From an uncultured Planctomycetota bacterium (GTDB taxonomy: Bacteria; Planctomycetota; Brocadiia; CAIUPP01), in NCBI GenBank assembly GCA_903901045.1, contig CAIUPP010000130.1, forward strand, positions 26,968 to 90,967: 64,000 nt of DNA, written 5' to 3'. The number at the start of each line of letters is the position of its first letter. Position 1 is the first letter of the stretch. The position numbers and the translations under genes were made by a program. This document shows, one piece after another, positions 34,692-41,848 of the stretch. Under the pieces are notes generated by a model. It did no database searches. It was not told the DNA's origin and saw only the letters and a list, made by a program, of their open reading frames with translations.

Positions 34692-35584
34692 GACCGCTCC
34701 TTGGGGTGAAGGACATCCGCCAGCCGCCCGGCGATCAGGCCGATGCGCGGCCCCGGCACGACGAGGAAGTCCTCGGTGAGCAGGAAGATACGCCCGTCGC
34801 GCACGGCCGGAATCTTCGGCAACGCCGCCCAGTCGGCGATGATCCTCTTGCGCTGTTCCTCGGAGAATTTCTGCGACGGATACGCCTCGATGATGACCTG
34901 CGGAGCAAGCTGGATGAGCGATTCCGCGCTGATCTGCGGATAGGATTCCTGAACCTCCTCGTAGACGTTCCGGCCGCCTGCCAGCGTGAGCATCTCCGTG
35001 AGGAAGCTGGTGCCCCCCGTGGCGAACAGGCCGCGGGGCGAGCCGGGGGCGCGCCCCACGCAGAAGAAGACGCTGGTCCGCGGCAGCCCCTGCACGCGCG
35101 CCCGCACGGCGGCCAGATCGGCCAGGATTTTCTTCTGAAGCGCGGCGGCGTTCTCCGGCACGCCGAGCCGGTCCCCCAGTTGGCGCACCCCGTCCAGAAT
35201 GCTCCCCACGCGCAGCATCTTCACGCGCATCACCTCGATGCCCCGCTCCGCGCAGAGCTGCTCCACCTTCTCATGCTTCTCCTGAACGATCACCAGGTCC
35301 GGCTTGAGCGAGGCGATCTTCTCCAGGTCGGCGTTGTACTGCGCGCCGACCGTGGGGAGTTTCACCGCCTCGGGGGGATAGACGGTGTACTCGCTGACGC
35401 CGACGACGCGATCCCCCGCGCCGAGCGCAAAGACCGTCTCGGCGATATTCGGCGCCATGCAGACGATCCGCTGCGGGTAGCCCGTGCGCGCCGCGCCGGG
35501 CTTCTCCGCCCGCGACAGCAGCATCGAAAGCGCCACCGCGATCAGCGCCACCGCCGCCAGAATCACACAGTTCGTCTTGCTCAT
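34688..35584 (-). CDS. BtuF-like periplasmic binding protein
   Basis: The 298-residue protein has a signal anchor (SKTNCVILAAVALIAVALSMLLSRAE) without a lipobox cysteine at the usual place. IVCMAPNIAETVFALGAGDRVVGVSEYTVYPPEA is the helical-backbone binding-protein pattern of BtuF, followed by LEKIASLKPDLVIVQEKHEKV and GGRNVYEEV. It delivers ligand to the permease. ATG 35584 follows AGGG at 6 bp; a GTG two codons earlier is possible. It lies 18 bp after the HigA-like gene, so both probably share the promoter at 35920-35949. No cobalamin riboswitch is visible. Confidence 0.85.
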   Translation of the reverse strand: MSKTNCVILAAVALIAVALSMLLSRAEKPGAARTGYPQRIVCMAPNIAETVFALGAGDRVVGVSEYTVYPPEAVKLPTVGAQYNADLEKIASLKPDLVIVQEKHEKVEQLCAERGIEVMRVKMLRVGSILDGVRQLGDRLGVPENAAALQKKILADLAAVRARVQGLPRTSVFFCVGRAPGSPRGLFATGGTSFLTEMLTLAGGRNVYEEVQESYPQISAESLIQLAPQVIIEAYPSQKFSEEQRKRIIADWAALPKIPAVRDGRIFLLTEDFLVVPGPRIGLIAGRLADVLHPKERS

Positions 35585-35602
35585 GATCACCCTAAGGCAA
35601 AG

Positions 35603-35893
35603 TCATACGGCAACGGCAAGCTTCTGCACCCGGCGCTCGACTTTGTGATGGACCAGGTCGTAAGTCGCATGGAGATTCATCCAGAATTGAGGGCTCGTTC
35701 CGAACGCCTTTGCGAAGAGCCATGCCGTCTCCGGAGTAATCGAGCGCCGGCCGTTGACGATTTCGTTGATCCGCTTGAAACTCACGCCGATGTGCCTGGC
35801 GAACGCCAATTGAGTGATCCCCATCGGCTTGAGGAATTCCTCCAAGAGCATCTCGCCCGGCAACGTGGGGTTCTTCGGCAGCCTGTCCGACAT
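35603..35893 (-). CDS. HigA-type antitoxin-like XRE regulator, without a HigB partner
   Basis: The 96-residue protein carries LPGEMLLEEFLKPMGITQLAFARHIGVSFKRINEIVNGRRSITPETAWLFAKAFGTSPQFWMNLHATYDL, the signature of HigA/VapI antidote proteins. HigA represses its own operon and neutralises the HigB nuclease. No HigB-like gene (about 92 residues, normally just before higA) is found on either side. ATG 35893 has GGAGGAAG. Downstream is the BtuFCD importer, so it may have been kept as the repressor of that operon. Confidence 0.85.
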   Translation of the reverse strand: MSDRLPKNPTLPGEMLLEEFLKPMGITQLAFARHIGVSFKRINEIVNGRRSITPETAWLFAKAFGTSPQFWMNLHATYDLVHHKVERRVQKLAVAV

Positions 35894-35919
35894 GCTTTTC
35901 TTCCTCCGAGACGGTGTCA

Positions 35920-35949
35920 ATGGTAGACGGATACCATCCTACCTGTCAA
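35920..35949 (-). promoter_or_regulatory. Promoter and operator of the HigA-BtuFCD operon
   Basis: Minus strand: TTGACA (35944-35949), 18-bp spacer, TACCAT (35920-35925). A perfect inverted repeat ATGGTA-GACGGA-TACCAT (35920-35937) covers the -10 box, as expected for an autorepressor site. Confidence 0.6.
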
Positions 35950-35954
35950 TGTCG

Positions 35955-36100
35955 CGAAAGTCGGGGCCGCTTGTGGACTGCGGCGGCAACGACGCCGCTT
36001 TGGCTTGGTAAGGACTTGTTCACGCGCAGGACTTGCTGGGCAGGTATGCCGCGTTCACCAAGAGCCAAAGCGCCGCCGTTGGCGGCGCACTCCATAGAAG
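35955..36100. repeat. MITE core relative without terminal repeats (copy 4)
   Basis: On the minus strand the arm TATGGAGTGCGCCGCC...GGCGGCGCTTTGGCT (36063-36096) and the arm AGCCAAAGCGGCGTCG...GCCGCCGCAGTCCACA (35972-36005) match the two inner arms of copies 1-3 in the same order. Beyond the right arm AAGCGGCC also matches copy 3. No CAGGGCAAACG ends are present. Confidence 0.65.
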
Positions 36101-36112
36101 GTCGCAAACCCT

Positions 36113-36211
36113 TCATAGGAGCATGATTAGGCCGTGGGGCGTCTGAACTGTGTACCAGTTCTTGCCGCTGCGAATGTCTTTGATTCCTCTGGGGGAGGTT
36201 ATTTTCGCCAC
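36113..36211 (-). CDS. Possible 32-residue microprotein
   Basis: GTG 36211 has GGAG 7 bp upstream and encodes MAKITSPRGIKDIRSG followed by KNWYTVQTPHGLIMLL, ending at TGA. The sequence looks peptide-like and non-random, with lower GC than neighbours. It follows the amidohydrolase by 31 bp. It could equally be the remains of a longer gene. Confidence 0.25.
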   Translation of the reverse strand: MAKITSPRGIKDIRSGKNWYTVQTPHGLIMLL

Positions 36212-36242
36212 GGTTGCTCTCCAATCCGTGAGGCAGCCTGTC

Positions 36243-37115
36243 CTACAGCCCCAGCACCTTCGCGGCGTTTCCGCTCATGATCTTTTCATGAATATCGTAG
36301 CTGATGTGCCCGCTGGCGAGCGCGTCGCGCATGAAATCGACCAGCGGCGTCTTGTTGCTCGGCGCGCAGATATCCAGCCCGAAGCACAGCCGGTCCTGGA
36401 ACTCCTCCATGAACCGGTAGCCCCACTCCGGATCGCGGGAAACGGAGTTGCAGCCGCTCCCGCCGGACATATCCCCCCACAGGTTCGGGCACTCGCGGAA
36501 GAGCCGCGGCAGCGCGCCGCCGGGCAGCACTTTCCCCGGCGGGTATCCGCCGCGCTCCGCCTCGGAGACCGGCCCCACCTCCGACCAGAAAGCCTGGGAA
36601 TGCCCCAGGAATTGCAGCTTCGGGAATTTCTTCAGCGCCCGCTCCAGCCCCTTCAGCCCCGGCTCGCCGATGAGCCCGTACATGCCGAACTCCTTGACGG
36701 CGATGTGGAACGTCACCGGCAGGCCGACGGTCTGGCAGTCTTCCAGCAGCCGCTGGACGCGCGGGTCGTCCCACCAGAGGTTGGCGACGAACTCCCCCAT
36801 CCCCTTGCATCCGCGCTCCTTGTAGTATTGAAGCGTCGGGAGGAAGTTGTGGGTGGTGCTGTTGTCCTGGACGCGCGGGTCCACGCAGCAGAACTTGATG
36901 AAGCGGTCCGGCCAGCGGTCGCACGCGGCGTGAATCTCCGGGTTCGACTGGATGTCCGGCAGCGCCTCGGGGGAGCTCAGCGGCAGGATGCACATCTTGT
37001 CCACCCCGCAGCGGTCCATGATGGCGATCAACTGCTCCGGCGTGGCCAGGTTCTCATGGCTCGGCACCGGCAGGGGGTTCACTCCCATGTGCGTGTGAAT
37101 GTCGATGACTGGCAT
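36243..37115 (-). CDS. Amidohydrolase family 2 (metal-dependent TIM barrel)
   Basis: The 290-residue protein starts MPVIDIHTHMG, with the HxH metal pair at residues 6-8. Other family features are KFCCVDPRV, GCKGMGEFVANLWWDDPRVQRLLEDCQTVGLPVTFHI, LQFLGHSQAFW, and CFGLDICAP. Such enzymes hydrolyse or decarboxylate small organic acids. ATG 37115 follows TAGGAG at 6 bp, and a good promoter lies 38 bp upstream. A distinctive run of late residues (GNAAKVLGL) is the usual end of the family. Substrate unknown. Confidence 0.8.
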   Translation of the reverse strand: MPVIDIHTHMGVNPLPVPSHENLATPEQLIAIMDRCGVDKMCILPLSSPEALPDIQSNPEIHAACDRWPDRFIKFCCVDPRVQDNSTTHNFLPTLQYYKERGCKGMGEFVANLWWDDPRVQRLLEDCQTVGLPVTFHIAVKEFGMYGLIGEPGLKGLERALKKFPKLQFLGHSQAFWSEVGPVSEAERGGYPPGKVLPGGALPRLFRECPNLWGDMSGGSGCNSVSRDPEWGYRFMEEFQDRLCFGLDICAPSNKTPLVDFMRDALASGHISYDIHEKIMSGNAAKVLGL

Positions 37116-37153
37116 GGCGGCTCCTACCAAGAAGAAGGAAGGAATGAGGCTCT

Positions 37154-37182
37154 ATTATAGGCAGCGGCGCACGACGGCTCAA
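37154..37182 (-). promoter_or_regulatory. Sigma-70 promoter of the amidohydrolase
   Basis: Minus strand: TTGAGC (37177-37182), 17-bp spacer, TATAAT (37154-37159). A run of nine G lies upstream on the plus strand near 37188-37196. Confidence 0.6.
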
Positions 37183-37259
37183 ATATAGGGGGGGGGGCGA
37201 GACGCCGCTCTGTCCCAGGGTCCGGCATATCAACTTCTCCGGCAAAACGGGTTGTGTGT

Positions 37260-38411
37260 CTAACGGTCCCCCGGTTTGTCGATGATATCGAGGACCGATT
37301 TCGCAACATAGACGCGGCGCCACGTTCGGCCCGATGTTTCCTTCACAATGCCGTGCTTCTGCAGCTGGCCCACTGCCAATCTCGCCGTGGGGTTGGACAC
37401 CTTGAGCGCCGCCTGCGCTTTCGCTACCGTGATGAAAGGGTTGAGGAAGAGTTCATCGAGAAGACAAAGCGCCTTTGTTTCGCCCCGGAGCCGCTCCCGC
37501 CACTCGGTTCGCAAGTCCGTCAGTTGCCCCGCGCGGCTCACCGCGTCACGGGCCGTTTCCGTCACGCCCGCCAGGAAGTAACGCAGCCAACTGCTCCAGT
37601 CTCCGTGCGTCCGCACGCGCTGCAGCAGGTCATAGTAGTCCTGCCGATGCTCCTCAATGTACCCCGACAGGTACAGCAGCGGCTGCGACAACCGGCCCCG
37701 TTCGATGAGGAATAGAGTGATCAGCAGCCTGCCGACGCGCCCATTGCCATCCAGGAAGGGATGGATCGCTTCGAATTGTTCATGCACCAGAGCGCACTGG
37801 ATCAGGTCGGGCATCTTTTCCCACTCATGCAGGAATTTCTCCCAATGGCCCAGAGCCTCCTGCATTTCATCAGGCGGCGGAGGGACATAGGGCGCGTTCT
37901 CCGGTGTGCTGCCGGCAGGGCCTATCCAGTTCTGCGACCGGCGAAACTCGCCCGGCGTGGCATGCTCGCCACGGCCGTCTTGCATCAGTTTCCCATGAAT
38001 TTCGCGCACCAGCCGAAGCGAGAGCGGCAGCGTGCGCAATTGTGCCATGCCGTGTTCAAGGGCGCTCACGTAGTTGCGCACCTCGAGAATGTCGGCCGCA
38101 TGATCACGTGGCGCGTCGGCTTTGGCTTCGTCCAGAAGAATGTCGGAAAGGCTTGCTCGCGTTCCCTCGATGCGTGAGGAGAGTACGGCTTCGCGCCGAA
38201 CATACGGAGCGATCAGCAGGTGCGGGTTCGGCAACACGCGGCCAAGGCCGGATAACTCGCTCAGGGCGGCATCCGCGCGCGACAGCGCCAACGTCAGGGA
38301 TGAGTCGTATTTCAGCTCGGGTGGCAGCGGCGCGGGCAAAAACGCTGCATAACCCAGCCCCGTCTGCACCACTCTCCCTGCTGCCTGGCATTGAAAGTCC
38401 TTGGGGTTCAT
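37260..38411 (-). CDS. Fic-family protein (AMP-transferase type) with winged-helix end
   Basis: The 383-residue protein has an N-terminal Fic_N domain with the inhibitory motif SSRIEGT (78-84), the catalytic motif HPFLDGNGRVGR (217-228), and a C-terminal winged-helix region (ITVAKAQAALKVSNPTARLAVGQLQKHGIV). Fic enzymes move AMP or similar groups onto target proteins; the glutamate in the inhibitory helix blocks ATP until relieved. ATG 38411 begins MNPKDFQ. No separate antitoxin is needed for this class. The promoter overlaps an inverted repeat, so the winged helix may self-regulate. Confidence 0.9.
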   Translation of the reverse strand: MNPKDFQCQAAGRVVQTGLGYAAFLPAPLPPELKYDSSLTLALSRADAALSELSGLGRVLPNPHLLIAPYVRREAVLSSRIEGTRASLSDILLDEAKADAPRDHAADILEVRNYVSALEHGMAQLRTLPLSLRLVREIHGKLMQDGRGEHATPGEFRRSQNWIGPAGSTPENAPYVPPPPDEMQEALGHWEKFLHEWEKMPDLIQCALVHEQFEAIHPFLDGNGRVGRLLITLFLIERGRLSQPLLYLSGYIEEHRQDYYDLLQRVRTHGDWSSWLRYFLAGVTETARDAVSRAGQLTDLRTEWRERLRGETKALCLLDELFLNPFITVAKAQAALKVSNPTARLAVGQLQKHGIVKETSGRTWRRVYVAKSVLDIIDKPGDR

Positions 38412-38454
38412 AGAGTTAACTCACTTTGCAGGTCCGGTTTCAAAGCCCCCAACG

Positions 38455-38491
38455 CTTTGAAAGATAATACCATATATCTTTCAAAGGTCAA
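38455..38491 (-). promoter_or_regulatory. Fic promoter with overlapping operator
   Basis: Minus strand: TTGACC (38486-38491), 16-bp spacer, TATTAT (38464-38469). A perfect 12-bp inverted repeat, CTTTGAAAGATA and TATCTTTCAAAG with an 8-bp spacer (38455-38486), covers the promoter core. It is a strong candidate operator. Confidence 0.6.
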
Positions 38492-38519
38492 GCCGCTTCG
38501 TAGGCAGTCTTTCACGAGG

Positions 38520-38822
38520 GCGCAGTGTGCAGGGCAAACGCGTCTGAATATTGACGCGTCATTGGCATGCCCCGGCCGCGACAGCGTCTATGGAGTGCGC
38601 CGCCCTAGGCGGCGCTTTGGCTGCGCCGGGGGCGAGGGTCCGAACCGACAGGCCCACCGCATGATCAAGTCTCCACCAACACAAAGCGGCGTCGCCCTGC
38701 GGCAAGCTCAGGGCAAGTTGCCGCCGCAGTCCATAAGCGGCCTCGTTCCGCGCCATCATACCGTGCGCAGCGTCAAACGGGCGGACAGGGAAATTTAGAT
38801 GCGTTTGCCCTGGCGCGGCATG
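38520..38822. mobile_element. MITE-like element, copy 3, inserted in a REP palindrome
   Basis: The element is 38530-38812 (283 bp), starting CAGGGCAAACGCGTCT and ending AGATGCGTTTGCCCTG (15 of 16 matched). Flanks are GCGCAGTGTG (38520-38529) and GCGCGGCATG (38813-38822), a 10-bp duplication with three differences. Joining the outer flanks restores GGGCGCAGCATGCTGCGCCC, the REP palindrome at 12247 and 22405. Inner arms match the other copies. It fills most of the 510-bp gap after the Fic promoter. Confidence 0.8.
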
Positions 38823-38922
38823 CTGCGCCCCTACAACAACGGTCGCTTGCGCGGTACAATGGGGGCGCACCGCGAAGGGAACCGGCGTTGCCGCCAACAA
38901 GAGAGGATGGGGCCTGCACCTG

Positions 38923-40650
38923 ATGAACACCGCGCGTCCGAGCCATCACGGGCGTTTCAGAAGGCTGGGCCGCGCGCTGGCGCGGCTCTGGTACCGGGTG
39001 AGGTACTTCCCGTTTCACGCCGCCTCAAAGGAGGCGCCCCCGCAACAGCGCGGGTTCGTCTGCATTCAGATCGACAGCCTCTCCTACGATCATCTGCTGC
39101 TGGCGATGCGCAAAGGGTACATGCGCCGGCTGCGCCGCTGGGTGCGCAACCGATCGGTGACCGTGCGCCGCTTCCACCCCGGCCTGCCCACTTCCACCCC
39201 TTACGCGCAGGCGGGCATCCTGTTCGGCATGGAGCAGGACATCCCGGGCTTCCGCTGGTACGAGCGGGAGGACCACCGCGTGGTCAACTGCAACGAGGCC
39301 TCCTCCTCGCAGTACATCAGCGACCATATCATCGGCCGGCGGCCCGGAGCGCTCGAAGGGGGCGCCAGCTACATGAACATGCTGGATGGCGGGGCGCGCC
39401 GCACGGTGTTCACCCTGTCGTCCAGCCACGACGACAGCATCCTGGGCCGCATGGGAGGATGGCACCTCTTCCTGCTGCTGCTGTTTCACCCGCTGAGAAT
39501 TCTGCGGACCGGCTTCGCCTCGCTGATGGAGTTGTGGGCGGAGTTGTGCGACCGCTGGCTGGCGCCGGAACCGCATTCCGAACAGGCGGAGGTGGAGGGG
39601 CTGTTCCCGCTGCTCCGCGTGAGCAGCAACGTCATTATGCGGGAGATGCAGACCTTCGGCCTGCTGATGGAAATATACACCGGAACACCTTATATATACA
39701 CGACTTACGCAGGCTACGACGAGATGGCGCACCACTTCGGCCCGACCTCGCGCGCGGCGCTGCAGAACCTGCGCCACATCGACCGGCGCATCGGGGAAAT
39801 CCATCGGATGATCCGTTACGGCGCGGGGCGGCCGTACGATTTGATCATTCTCTCCGACCACGGACAGACCCCGGCGGTCCCTTTCACCCGGCGCTTCGGG
39901 CGCACGCTGGGGGCGGACATCGCCGCGGCGCTTCAGCGCGAGCGCGTGGCGGAAGTGGCCGGGACGCAGGCGTACATGCGCCGGCGCGCGCAGTACCTGA
40001 CCGGCCGCGTCCGCGAAAGCCGCATCGCCCGGTTTCCGGGGGTGACCCCCGCGACGCAGGCGCTGCTGCGCCGCCTCGAACACCACTCACTGCTGCCGCT
40101 GGTGCATGCCGAGTCGGTCTTTCTGGGGGCCGATATGGGGGCGGTGGTCACCTACTCAAGCTGCCTGGCGCATCTGTATCTGCTCGAAGCGGACAGCAAG
40201 CGGCTGAACCTGGAGGAAATCGAGGCGCTGCATCCGGGGCTGCTGCCTTACCTGCGCGCCCACACCGGCATCGGCCCCTTCTTCGTGCGCGCCGAGCCGG
40301 GGCGATGGGTGGTGTTCGAGGGGCCGAACCGCGCCGAGTTGCGCGCGGGGCGGCTCGAGCAAATCGAGGGACTGGATCCGCTGCGCATGGAGGACCCCCA
40401 CGGCAGTTACCGGCAGGACCTCTGGCGGTTCCTCTGCTTCCCGAACGTCGGGGATGTCGTGATCTTCGGAAGATTCGACGGGAAACGGATTGTCTGTTTC
40501 GACGACCAGGTGGGGGCGCACGGCACGGTGGGGGGGGAGCAATCGCGGCCCTTCCTGCTGCTCCCCTCCACTCACCCCATGGCCGGCGCGCGCCTGCGCG
40601 GCTACGGCGCAATCTTCCGCGACGTGCTTCGCCCCTATCATCTGGCATAG
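38923..40650 (+). CDS. Alkaline-phosphatase-superfamily protein (phosphodiesterase type)
   Basis: The 575-residue protein has the metal-site pattern of nucleotide pyrophosphatase/phosphodiesterases: FVCIQIDSLSYDH (first Asp and the Ser nucleophile position), PTSTPYAQAGILFG, TYAGYDEMAHHFGP, and LIILSDHGQTPAVPF. Two weakly hydrophobic stretches at the centre (WHLFLLLLFHP) suggest a membrane contact. The start ATG 38923 has only a weak site. Function may be phospholipid or sugar-phosphate transfer; no partner genes help. The REP cluster follows directly. Confidence 0.7.
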   Translation: MNTARPSHHGRFRRLGRALARLWYRVRYFPFHAASKEAPPQQRGFVCIQIDSLSYDHLLLAMRKGYMRRLRRWVRNRSVTVRRFHPGLPTSTPYAQAGILFGMEQDIPGFRWYEREDHRVVNCNEASSSQYISDHIIGRRPGALEGGASYMNMLDGGARRTVFTLSSSHDDSILGRMGGWHLFLLLLFHPLRILRTGFASLMELWAELCDRWLAPEPHSEQAEVEGLFPLLRVSSNVIMREMQTFGLLMEIYTGTPYIYTTYAGYDEMAHHFGPTSRAALQNLRHIDRRIGEIHRMIRYGAGRPYDLIILSDHGQTPAVPFTRRFGRTLGADIAAALQRERVAEVAGTQAYMRRRAQYLTGRVRESRIARFPGVTPATQALLRRLEHHSLLPLVHAESVFLGADMGAVVTYSSCLAHLYLLEADSKRLNLEEIEALHPGLLPYLRAHTGIGPFFVRAEPGRWVVFEGPNRAELRAGRLEQIEGLDPLRMEDPHGSYRQDLWRFLCFPNVGDVVIFGRFDGKRIVCFDDQVGAHGTVGGEQSRPFLLLPSTHPMAGARLRGYGAIFRDVLRPYHLA

Positions 40651-40721
40651 TGGGGACAGGTGCAGTGGGGACAAGCGCAGTGGGGACATAATACTTTCCG
40701 AAGGAAAGTTTTGTGTCCCCA
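40651..40721. repeat. GGGGACATAATACT hairpin preceded by two direct repeats
   Basis: TGGGGACAGGTGCAG (40651) and TGGGGACAAGCGCAG (40666) are tandem 15-bp partial units ahead of the complete hairpin at 40681-40721 (arms match except one pair). It lies between the convergent phosphodiesterase and pilT genes and may end both transcripts. Confidence 0.75.
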
Positions 40722-40730
40722 CTAGTTCCG

Positions 40731-41822
40731 TCAGAGGAACGGATTGATCTGATCCAGCAACTCCTTCTGCCGCACCGACTTCTGCAGCGCGTCCTCACGC
40801 GAGATGATTCGGCTCTTGTACAACTTCACCAGGCTGCTGTTGAGCGTGCACATCCCCTCGCCGGCGCCGGTCTGGATGGAGGTGTACACCTGGTGGATTT
40901 CGTTGGCGCGGATCATGTGGGCGAGGCCGGGGGTGTTCACCAGCACTTCGTACGCCAGCACGCGGCCGCGCTGGTCCACGCGCCGCAGCAGTTCCTGCGC
41001 CATGATTCCGATCAGCGAAAGCGAAAGCTGGGTGCGCGCCTGCGCCTGCTGGTGCGGCGAGTAAATGTCGATAATGCGCGTGAGCGCCTGGCTGGTATCG
41101 CCGGTGTGCAGCGTGGCCAGCACGAGGTGGCCGGTCTCGGCCATCATCAGGGCGGTCTCGACGGTTTCGAGGTCGCGCATTTCGCCGATGAGGATGACAT
41201 CCGGGTCCTGGCGCAGGACGTGGCGCAGCGCCTCGGGGAAGGAGAGCGTGTCGTGGTGCATTTCGCGCTGGCTGACCAGCGACTTCTTGTGGCGATGCAG
41301 GTACTCGATGGGGTCCTCGATGGTGACGATGTGGCAACTGCGCGTCTCATTGATGTAATCCACCATGGCGGCCAGCGTGGTGGACTTGCCGGAGCCGGTC
41401 GGGCCGGTGACCAGGAACAGGCCGTGGTCCTTCTCGGCGAACTTCTTGAGCACCGAGGGAAGCCCGAGCTGCTCGAAGGTGGGGATCTCATGCGGGATGG
41501 AGCGCAACGCGATGGAGACGGAGCCGCGCTGCCACGAGAGGTTCGCGCGGAACCGGCTGATCTTGTGCTGGCTCAGGGAGAAATCCAGCTCGCGGTCCTT
41601 GACGAACTTCTCCCACTGCTCGCCGGTGGTCATTTGTTGCGCGACCGTCTGGGTCATCGCGGGGGTCAGGACGGGCCAATCTTTGACCAGGATCAACTCG
41701 CCGTCCACGCGCACGATGGGCACGCGGCCCGGGGTCATGTGGATATCCGAGGCGCGCTGCTTGATGGCCTGCTCGATCAGCGATTCCAGGGACGGCAACG
41801 ACGGCGCTTTCGCTTCTCCCAT
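40731..41822 (-). CDS. pilT: Type IV pilus retraction ATPase PilT
   Basis: The 363-residue hexameric ATPase disassembles the pilus. Its N-terminal PAS-like domain (QRASDIHMTPG) leads to Walker A GPTGSGKS (140-147), the Asp box IVTIEDPIEYLH, Walker B VILIGEMRD, and the His box LATLHTGDT; the C-terminal AIRNLIRE-type helix is less conserved. ATG 41822 is 26 bp after pilB. Last gene of the pilus operon, so retraction is encoded with assembly. Its stop is just before the REP cluster. Confidence 0.9.
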   Translation of the reverse strand: MGEAKAPSLPSLESLIEQAIKQRASDIHMTPGRVPIVRVDGELILVKDWPVLTPAMTQTVAQQMTTGEQWEKFVKDRELDFSLSQHKISRFRANLSWQRGSVSIALRSIPHEIPTFEQLGLPSVLKKFAEKDHGLFLVTGPTGSGKSTTLAAMVDYINETRSCHIVTIEDPIEYLHRHKKSLVSQREMHHDTLSFPEALRHVLRQDPDVILIGEMRDLETVETALMMAETGHLVLATLHTGDTSQALTRIIDIYSPHQQAQARTQLSLSLIGIMAQELLRRVDQRGRVLAYEVLVNTPGLAHMIRANEIHQVYTSIQTGAGEGMCTLNSSLVKLYKSRIISREDALQKSVRQKELLDQINPFL

Positions 41823-41848
41823 AGCAGCGTCTCTTTTCCGTGTTGAGG

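Noticed and set aside
32881..34716. A 611-residue minus-strand frame joining permease and upstream region
   Set aside because: Its first 275 residues are an out-of-frame reading of the ATPase gene. The permease begins at 33891.
35585..36240. Cobalamin riboswitch or HigB toxin upstream of the importer
   Set aside because: No B12-box or long structured leader is present between higA-like and btuF, and no frame resembling HigB was found on either side.
38799..40691. A 630-residue frame overlapping the phosphodiesterase gene
   Set aside because: It reads arginine- and proline-rich low-complexity sequence in the wrong frame, and it begins inside the MITE end.
40651..40721. CRISPR array
   Set aside because: Two or three short direct repeats with no spacers of regular length. 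They are REP units. No array was seen anywhere in the window.
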